Assembly (NCBI GenBank): GCA_047975325.1
Contig: JBKEDF010000076.1
Span: 1-28,202, forward strand
DNA: 28,202 nt
Direction: 5' to 3'
Source: JBKEDF01 sp047975325
GTDB lineage: Bacteria > Pseudomonadota > Alphaproteobacteria > Rhodobacterales > Rhodobacteraceae
Positions 22,756 through 28,202 of the stretch are shown here, one piece after another. The translations under genes and the position numbers were made by a program. The number at the start of each line of letters is the position of its first letter. The first letter of the stretch is position 1. The notes below the pieces were generated by a model that was not told where the DNA came from, searched no databases, and saw nothing but the letters and a program-made list of their open reading frames with translations.

Positions 22756-24204
22756 CTACATGCCCCGATAATTCGGGCTTTCACGGGTAATCTGCACATC
22801 ATGGACATGGGATTCCTTGAGCCCCGCCCCCGTGATACGCACGAATTGGCAATTTCGCCGCATCTCCGCCACCGTCCGGTTTCCGGTATAGCCCATGGCC
22901 GCACGCAGCCCCCCCACCAGTTGATGCACCACGGTTCCGGCGGAACCCTTGTAAGGCACCTGGCCTTCGATCCCCTCCGGCACCAGCTTGTCGGAAGCGG
23001 CATCCTTCTGGAAATAACGATCGGCAGAACCGCGGGCCATGGCGCCAAGGCTGCCCATCCCGCGATAAGCCTTATAGCTGCGGCCTTGCCAAAGAATCAC
23101 CTCACCGGGGCTTTCATCCGTCCCGGCAATGGCGGACCCGACCATCGCACAGGATGCCCCCGCCGCGATGGCCTTGGCAAAATCGCCTGAAAACTTGATA
23201 CCGCCATCGGCAATTACCGGAACATCCCCTGCTGCCCCCGCCGCATCCATGATTGCGGTCAGTTGCGGCACGCCAACACCGGCAACGATCCGCGTCGTAC
23301 AGATGGAGCCCGGCCCGATACCGACCTTCACCGCATCCGCCCCCGCACCGATCAGCGCCCGTGCGCCTTCCGCCGTCGCAACATTGCCCGCCACGACCTG
23401 CACAGAATTCGACAGTTTCTTGATCCGTTCCACCGCATGACCAACACCTTCGGAATGACCATGGGCCGTATCGATCACCACAAGATCCGCCCCGGCCTCG
23501 ATCAGGGCCTGGGAACGTTCGAAACCCGCCTCCCCGACGGTGGATGCCGCCGCCACGCGCAGCCGGCCCAGCGCATCCTTGCAGGCATGGGGGTTGAGCA
23601 CAGCCTTTTCAGTATCCTTGAGCGTCAGGAGCCCGGTCAGCTTGCCCTGCCCATCCGTGACCAGCAGCTTTTCGATCCGCCGGGCCTTCATCAGGCTGAT
23701 CGCCGCATCCCGATCCGCCGGTTCCTGCAGGATGGCAAGATCTTCGGAAGTCATCATCACCCGGACCGGCGTGCGGTCATCGGAAGCAAAGCGCATATCA
23801 CGATTGGTAACGATCCCCACGACCCGGCCCTTTTCATCCACGACGGGAAAACCGGTAACGTTATAGCGATCCTGCAAGGCCTTGGCATCGGCAAGGGTCT
23901 GATCCGCCGTCAGGGTGATCGGGGAATAGACAATACCGGATTCGAACCGCTTTACCCGGCTTACTTCCCGGGCCTGTTCCTCCACCCCGAGGTTGCGATG
24001 CACGACCCCCATGCCACCCGCCTGTGCCATGGCAATGGCCATGCGCGCCTCCGTAACCGTATCCATGGCCGAGGAAAGCAGCGGGATATTCAACCGGATA
24101 TCCCGCGTCACATAGGTTGCGGTATCGGCATCCGCAGGCAGAACGGAACTTGCCGCGGGCACCAGAAGCACATCGTCAAAGGTAAGAGCCTCACGAATCT
24201 CCAT
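22756..24204 (-). CDS. guaB: Inosine-5'-monophosphate dehydrogenase
   Basis: Converts IMP to XMP with NAD, the committed step to guanine nucleotides. The 482-residue protein has the usual layout: the TIM barrel start (EALTFDDVLLVPAASSVLP), two CBS domains inserted at about 95-205, then the catalytic loop GIGPGSICTTR with Cys302 and the flap region YRGMGSLGAM. The ATG at 24204 has GAGGAG upstream. An upstream extension of 47 residues has no homologous character. rsmB follows after 12 bp. guaA, which makes GMP from XMP, is about 3 kb away on the other strand. Confidence 0.97.
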   Translation of the reverse strand: MEIREALTFDDVLLVPAASSVLPADADTATYVTRDIRLNIPLLSSAMDTVTEARMAIAMAQAGGMGVVHRNLGVEEQAREVSRVKRFESGIVYSPITLTADQTLADAKALQDRYNVTGFPVVDEKGRVVGIVTNRDMRFASDDRTPVRVMMTSEDLAILQEPADRDAAISLMKARRIEKLLVTDGQGKLTGLLTLKDTEKAVLNPHACKDALGRLRVAAASTVGEAGFERSQALIEAGADLVVIDTAHGHSEGVGHAVERIKKLSNSVQVVAGNVATAEGARALIGAGADAVKVGIGPGSICTTRIVAGVGVPQLTAIMDAAGAAGDVPVIADGGIKFSGDFAKAIAAGASCAMVGSAIAGTDESPGEVILWQGRSYKAYRGMGSLGAMARGSADRYFQKDAASDKLVPEGIEGQVPYKGSAGTVVHQLVGGLRAAMGYTGNRTVAEMRRNCQFVRITGAGLKESHVHDVQITRESPNYRGM

Positions 24205-24480
24205 GACAATCTCCTCGGGCAGGTTCGTTTGGCGGTTTTCTGTTTCACGGGCGCCTGCCGAAGGCAAGGCCAAAGACACCGAAGCGGACGGAAAGCCGCA
24301 GGAAACCGGCCGGAAATAGCTGATGCCGGTTCCGGTCCCCGTCACGGTTTTGTCGCATTCAGCCGATACTATGGGAACAGTCCCGCAGATTCATATCCTG
24401 TTGCCCCGGCGGGGGCATTCCCGCCTTGCACCTTGGGGCCGCGTCGGGCATCACAACAGGAACCTATCTGGACGCCCTAC

Positions 24481-24960
24481 ATGACAAATTGCATCTGCCA
24501 TATCGAGATTGACGAAACCGGCCTTGCCACACCAACCCCTGAGATCGAACAGGAACGCAAAGTCGCCATTTTCGACCTTCTGGAAGACAACAGTTTCGGC
24601 TTGCCGCAGCGCGACGGGCGCGCCTTGCCCGATGGCCCCTTCCGCCTGGCCCTGGCCATTCGCGAAGGGCGGCTGGTTTTCGACATTGCCACGGAAACCG
24701 AAAAGAGGATTGGTGAATTTCACCTGTCCCTCGGCCCGTTCCGGCAGGTGGTCAAGGATTACTTTCAGATCTGCGAAAGCTATTTCGAAGCTGTAAAGCG
24801 CCTGCCCCCCGGCCAGATCGAAGCCATCGACATGGCCCGGCGCGGCATTCACAATGAGGGCGCACGTGTTTTGCAGGAAAGACTGGAAGGCAAGGCAGAG
24901 GTCGATATCGACACAGCCCGCCGCCTTTTCACCCTAATTTGTGTCCTGCATTGGGGCTAA
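24481..24960 (+). CDS. UPF0262 family protein
   Basis: A 159-residue, acidic, soluble protein of the alphaproteobacterial UPF0262 family (CHIEIDETGLATPTPEIEQERKVAIFDLLEDN start, LSLGPFRQVVKDYFQICESYFEAVK helix, GIHNEGARVLQERL C-terminal block). No catalytic motif is visible and the family function is unknown. The ATG at 24481 is the family start; longer open frame upstream is antisense to guaB. It ends 2 bp before a low-molecular-weight phosphatase gene. I recall this pairing from other Rhodobacteraceae, often near hisD and infA, which suggests a conserved functional unit. Confidence 0.85.
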   Translation: MTNCICHIEIDETGLATPTPEIEQERKVAIFDLLEDNSFGLPQRDGRALPDGPFRLALAIREGRLVFDIATETEKRIGEFHLSLGPFRQVVKDYFQICESYFEAVKRLPPGQIEAIDMARRGIHNEGARVLQERLEGKAEVDIDTARRLFTLICVLHWG

Positions 24961-24962
24961 GG

Positions 24963-25418
24963 GTGGGCACCTTTCCACACTCCGTTCTTTTCTGCTGCGA
25001 TTTCAATGCCGTCCGTTCACCCATGGCCGAAGGCCTGATGAAGAAATTCTACGGACAGCGCGCCTATGTGCAATCCGCAGGCGCCAAGAACGATATGGAA
25101 ATCGATGGTTTTTCCATCGCGGTCTGTGCCGAACTGGGGGTGGAACTGCATCGCCACCGTTCCCGCAGCTTCGAGGAAATGCAGGAATGGGGCGATGACC
25201 TGTCCCAGTTCGACCTCATTGTGGCCCTTTCCCCGGCCAGCCAGCGGCTCGCCCTTGAACTGACCCGGCATTATCATCTGGATATCGAATACTGGCCCAT
25301 CCTGGATCCGACCGGCCTTGGCGAAAACCGTGAAACCAAGCTTGCCGCCTACCGGCAGGCACGCGACCAGATCAGGGAAAGAATGATCACCCGTTTCGGC
25401 CCGCCAAGCGAAACCTGA
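24963..25418 (+). CDS. Low-molecular-weight protein-tyrosine-phosphatase-like protein
   Basis: A 151-residue LMW-PTP/arsenate-reductase-fold protein. The phosphate-binding loop is C12-DFNAV-R18-S, so the CX5RS framework and the following PMAEG are kept, while the usual CxGNxCRS positions G and second C are F and V. The general-acid Asp115 in ILDPTG matches the DP motif of the family. It could be a tyrosine phosphatase with altered loop, a small-molecule phosphatase or an arsenate-reductase relative. I chose GTG at 24963, with GGGG 7 nt upstream, because it lies 2 bp after the UPF0262 stop. The two genes are probably translationally linked. Confidence 0.8.
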   Translation: MGTFPHSVLFCCDFNAVRSPMAEGLMKKFYGQRAYVQSAGAKNDMEIDGFSIAVCAELGVELHRHRSRSFEEMQEWGDDLSQFDLIVALSPASQRLALELTRHYHLDIEYWPILDPTGLGENRETKLAAYRQARDQIRERMITRFGPPSET

Positions 25419-25456
25419 CCGCTCCGGCATTCAACCCGAAACCAAGGGCACGATGG

Positions 25457-26629
25457 TCAGCCTATCATCGGGCCAAACTTGCCATAGATTTCATCATAGT
25501 GCCGCCGAAGCCGTTCCAGCGCGATGCGTAGCACGATCTTTCCGGATCTGGCAGACCATCCCATTCGTTGTTCGGCCATTTCCAACCCTTCGAGGAAACA
25601 ACAGCAGCGCAGCACCATATCGCCAAGTCCCGGCCCCAGATCCCGTAGTGCAGCGGAAACGCGTTCACGCGCGCCACTTGCCCCACCGGATCGTCCGATA
25701 TCGGGATGAAACCCTCCCCGGTCGCCGCCTGTCAGGAACCGTTCCCAGTTCTGGGTCACCCGCGGGCCAAGCTGGGCCAATTCAAAATCTTCCCGCAACC
25801 TTTCCGCCGCCTCCACAAGTGCAGCCGACAGGAAGGGTTTGCCATCCTTGTCACGCCGTCGCGCCAATACGGTAACGGGGCTTTCGGCACTGTTGTAACG
25901 GATACGGCGGTCGCTGCCCTCCTCCGGGACCACGCGTTCGGCCCAGTCCCGATGCTGATGCGCGAAACCAGCGGGGGCTTCAGCCATCCCGTCCAGACCA
26001 TTGAACCGCTTCATCGCAGCGCGCCCCGCCGCCGTGATGCGATAGGTCGATATCCGGCCCTGTTTTCGGCAAGAAATCCAATCCTTCAACGCAAAGGCCT
26101 GCGCCACGGTCCGGTCCAGCACGGCGATGCGGCCCGATGAACCATCGGGCATGTTCCGCAAGACTGCCGCCTTTTCCATATCGGGCGCAATTGCCAGAAC
26201 AGTATCGGGTTCGGCCAGCCTGCGCAGGATACGGCGACCTTCATTCAGAATTTTCGTTTCATCTATCACAAGCGTATCGGGACGGATCGGGGCAGTCATG
26301 GCAGCTTCTTCCTTCCGGCTGATCTCAGGGGCGGTTTGTCCCTGCACACGGCCAAGAAGGTCCAATGCCTCATCCACCAACGGATCGTCGCGGCGGGTTT
26401 CATAACGACGGACCTGACGCATCACGGTAGAGGCATGAACCCCTTCCCGTTTGGCCAGCTTCCGCAAGGAAACCCCCTGCTCAGTATGGTCAAGATAGAG
26501 TCGCACCGCATCTGGCAGCCATGCAGGCAACGCAACATTGGCGCTCAGGTCTGCTCCCATACTCGTAGTCCGTTTCGTCCCGGCAAGGGTTTTGCCCTGC
26601 TCTTGAACTGATGCAACTTTGGACAGCAT
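25457..26629 (-). CDS. DUF6456 helix-turn-helix protein
   Basis: A 390-residue protein recognised as the Rhodobacterales DUF6456 type. Residues about 55-80 (SLRKLAKREGVHASTVMRQVRRYE) form a helix-turn-helix, suggesting DNA binding. A middle section (about 115-215) resembles a winged-helix region with EGRRILRRLAEPD and RISTYRITAAGRAAMKR. The C-terminal DUF6456 domain (about 240-390) includes ERLREDFELAQLGPRVTQNWERF and the cysteine cluster RCCCFLEGLEMAEQRMGWSARSGK. The ATG at 26629 has CAGG upstream, and an ATG 23 codons in is also possible. It is divergent from DUF6477 across a 151-bp region with a strong inverted repeat, a likely autoregulatory site. The target genes are unknown. Confidence 0.78.
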   Translation of the reverse strand: MLSKVASVQEQGKTLAGTKRTTSMGADLSANVALPAWLPDAVRLYLDHTEQGVSLRKLAKREGVHASTVMRQVRRYETRRDDPLVDEALDLLGRVQGQTAPEISRKEEAAMTAPIRPDTLVIDETKILNEGRRILRRLAEPDTVLAIAPDMEKAAVLRNMPDGSSGRIAVLDRTVAQAFALKDWISCRKQGRISTYRITAAGRAAMKRFNGLDGMAEAPAGFAHQHRDWAERVVPEEGSDRRIRYNSAESPVTVLARRRDKDGKPFLSAALVEAAERLREDFELAQLGPRVTQNWERFLTGGDRGGFHPDIGRSGGASGARERVSAALRDLGPGLGDMVLRCCCFLEGLEMAEQRMGWSARSGKIVLRIALERLRRHYDEIYGKFGPMIG

Positions 26630-26666
26630 TGATTACCTGATCGTTAATGTCGGCGTATTTTCGGAT

Positions 26667-26691
26667 AATTGTTTAGAAATCATAAACAATT
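26667..26691. promoter_or_regulatory. 25-bp inverted repeat between DUF6456 and DUF6477 genes
   Basis: AATTGTTTA-GAAATCA-TAAACAATT has perfect 9-bp arms and a 7-bp spacer. It lies 38 bp upstream of the DUF6456 start and 90 bp upstream of the DUF6477 start, in an AT-rich island. It looks like a dimeric operator, possibly for the helix-turn-helix protein itself. Confidence 0.65.
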
Positions 26692-26780
26692 CCAAAAGCT
26701 CCGAACGCTCCTCTCACCCAAAATGCAACACAGGGTTGAGTTGTGCGATAGAAATACTCCCTTAAAAATGGAGCTGCCCC

Positions 26781-27071
26781 ATGAATGAGATTCGCCAAAT
26801 CCTGACCAACCTGCGCCGCCCACGCCTGCTGATCCGTGCTGCGCGCCATGGCATGCAGGATTATTGCCGGGATCGTGACCTGCGCCGGCTGTTTCCGACG
26901 GCACAATTATCTGCCCCGGAGGCCGCGCTGGACCACCTCCTCTCCGAAGAGGACCAGCTGGAAGCCAACCGCAAGGCGGGGGACGCCGCCTATTCACTGA
27001 CTCGCCATGTCGATCTTCTGATCGCGCTGATGGCAGAGGCCCGGTTGCTGACGCAGCGCGCCGGGGCCTGA
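26781..27071 (+). CDS. DUF6477 family protein
   Basis: A 96-residue protein (MNEIRQILTNLRRPRLLIRAARHG) of the DUF6477 type, mostly helical and basic at the N-terminus, with an acidic middle (SEEDQLEANRKAGDAAYS) and a hydrophobic C-terminal helix (HVDLLIALMAEARLL). There are no cysteine pairs and no signal peptide. The ATG at 26781 is preceded by GGAG. It is divergent from the DUF6456 gene, an arrangement I recall from other Rhodobacteraceae, so the two may be co-regulated through the inverted repeat. The role is unknown. Confidence 0.78.
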   Translation: MNEIRQILTNLRRPRLLIRAARHGMQDYCRDRDLRRLFPTAQLSAPEAALDHLLSEEDQLEANRKAGDAAYSLTRHVDLLIALMAEARLLTQRAGA

Positions 27072-27258
27072 CGCGGGGACAACTGTACGAAGATGCGGGT
27101 TCCCCTTTTCAATATCTAAAATCCGCAAGGCACGGGCGGGTTTAACCTTCGCCCGAATGCCCTATCGCCAGAACTGTTTGCACCAGAATGATCCATATGG
27201 GCCTGACCGGATGCATCTGGGCCTTGCGGTAAGGCGCAAGGCACAATATTGCCGGATC

Positions 27259-28202
27259 ATGACACAGCATGATCGCCTCCTCATCATCGATTTCGGATCT
27301 CAGGTTACGCAGTTGATCGCACGACGGTTGCGCGAACTTGCGGTTTATTGCGAAATCCATCCCTATCAGAATGTGACAGATGATTTCCTGGCCGATTTTG
27401 CGCCCAAGGCGATCATTTTTTCGGGCGGCCCGGATAGTGTCACGCGGGAAGGCTCCCCCCGCCCCCCCGCTTCGGCCTTCACCCTTGGCGTGCCGATACT
27501 CGGGATCTGCTACGGACAGCAGGTGATGATCGAATGTCTGGGTGGCAAGGTGACAGGCGGGGAAGGCACCTCCGAATTCGGGCGCGCCTTCGTGACCCCC
27601 TCCGAAGTTCGCCATGCGTTATTGGCCGGCTGGTTCAGCGACGGGCCGGAACAGGTCTGGATGAGCCATGGCGATCACGTATCGGTACTGGCCCCGGGTT
27701 TTTCCGTCTATGGCACCTCACCCAACGCGCCCTATGCGATTACCGCCGATCCCGCGCGGCAATTCTATGCGGTGCAATTCCATCCCGAAGTGCATCACAC
27801 ACCAAATGGCGCCCGTCTTTACGAAAATTTCGTGCGCCTCGCCGGTTTCAAGGGCGACTGGACCATGGCCAGCTATCGCGACGAGGCGATCCGCAAAATC
27901 CGCGAGCAGGTCGGCGACAAGCAGGTGATCTGCGGGCTGTCGGGCGGCGTTGACAGTTCCGTCGCTGCGGTGCTGATCCATGAGGCCATCGGCGATCAGC
28001 TGACCTGCGTGTTCGTCGATCACGGGCTGTTGCGTCTCAATGAGGCCGAGGAGGTCGTCGGCATGTTCCGCGACCACTACAATATCCCGCTGATCCATGC
28101 CGAGGAATCCGATCTGTTCATCGGCGCGCTGGAAGGGGTCAGCGACCCCGAGGTCAAGCGCAAGACCATCGGCAAGCTGTTCATCGACGTGTTCCAGCGC
28201 GA
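27259..28202 (+). CDS. guaA: GMP synthase (glutamine-hydrolysing), 5' part, cut by window edge
   Basis: Aminates XMP to GMP with glutamine and ATP. The visible 314 residues hold the class I glutamine amidotransferase domain with nucleophile Cys84 (GICYGQQVM) and the His175/Glu177 pair (FHPEVHHT), then the ATP pyrophosphatase domain beginning near 205 with the P-loop SGGVDSS at 228-234 and DHGLLRLNEAEEV. The dimerisation domain is beyond the window. The ATG at 27259 (MTQHDRLLIIDFGSQ) is the family start, though the ribosome site is weak. The 187 bp upstream hold no gene and no recognisable guanine riboswitch. Confidence 0.96.
   Translation, partial: MTQHDRLLIIDFGSQVTQLIARRLRELAVYCEIHPYQNVTDDFLADFAPKAIIFSGGPDSVTREGSPRPPASAFTLGVPILGICYGQQVMIECLGGKVTGGEGTSEFGRAFVTPSEVRHALLAGWFSDGPEQVWMSHGDHVSVLAPGFSVYGTSPNAPYAITADPARQFYAVQFHPEVHHTPNGARLYENFVRLAGFKGDWTMASYRDEAIRKIREQVGDKQVICGLSGGVDSSVAAVLIHEAIGDQLTCVFVDHGLLRLNEAEEVVGMFRDHYNIPLIHAEESDLFIGALEGVSDPEVKRKTIGKLFIDVFQR

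Noticed and set aside
24408..24425. GGCGGG/CCCGCC stem before the UPF0262 gene as a terminator
   Set aside because: No T-run and no gene upstream on that strand to terminate. Likely chance in GC-rich sequence.
23263..24480. Long plus-strand frame continuous with the UPF0262 gene
   Set aside because: The part before 24481 is antisense to guaB and its leader. The family start is the ATG at 24481.
27072..27258. Possible guanine riboswitch upstream of guaA
   Set aside because: No purine-aptamer core or paired loops recognised, and such riboswitches are rare in alphaproteobacteria.

Overview
The window reads as the chromosome of an alphaproteobacterium of the Rhodobacterales (Rhodobacteraceae/Roseobacter type). 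The signs are GC-rich coding, an IscR that lacks the usual cysteine triad, a rrf2-desulfurase-sufBCD-YIP1-sufS iron-sulfur operon, a GTTC-N7-GTTC SOS box at recA, a CckA-type hybrid kinase with a TTAA-N7-TTAA (CtrA-type) site, and the UPF0262/phosphatase and DUF6456/DUF6477 gene pairs. The assignment is by recognition of families, not by database search.

Left edge (1-487): the right end of an IS21-like insertion sequence (tail of istB plus two terminal repeats) abuts a decapitated large serine recombinase. The recombinase's last codons run antisense through a tRNA-Arg(CCG) gene. This looks like the decayed integrase end of an integrative element that used the tRNA as its attachment site.

527-8094 (minus strand): one tightly packed iron-sulfur assembly operon, transcribed iscR, a NifS/IscS-type cysteine desulfurase, sufB, sufC, sufD, two YIP1-type membrane proteins and sufS. 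A near-perfect Irr (ICE) box and a 14-bp palindrome lie in the divergent promoter region in front of iscR. SufBCD is the scaffold, SufS and the second desulfurase supply sulfur, and IscR plus Irr are the likely iron/Fe-S sensors. No sufA, sufE or sufT is present in the window.

8262-14234: an alpha/beta hydrolase and an HD-domain hydrolase (plus), a DUF2235 hydrolase (minus), then icd (isocitrate dehydrogenase) and typA/bipA (plus).

14264-24204 (minus strand): housekeeping and cell-cycle genes read in the order guaB, rsmB, cckA, recA, alaS and two tandem DUF1330 genes. recA carries an SOS box. cckA carries a CtrA-type site, which suggests feedback from the CckA-CtrA phosphorelay. alaS contains an 11-G homopolymer.

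24481-28202: a UPF0262 gene and a low-molecular-weight phosphatase-like gene (plus), a DUF6456 helix-turn-helix protein (minus), a divergent DUF6477 gene (plus), and the 5' two thirds of guaA (plus, cut by the window edge). A 25-bp inverted repeat sits between the DUF6456 and DUF6477 genes. guaB and guaA, the two steps from IMP to GMP, lie about 3 kb apart.

Most of the window is core genome. The less ordinary points are the recombinase that reads through the tRNA, the regulatory sites (Irr box, CtrA box, AT-rich inverted repeat), the cysteine-poor IscR, the membrane proteins inside the suf operon and the alaS homopolymer. I did not find a clearly new multi-gene system.
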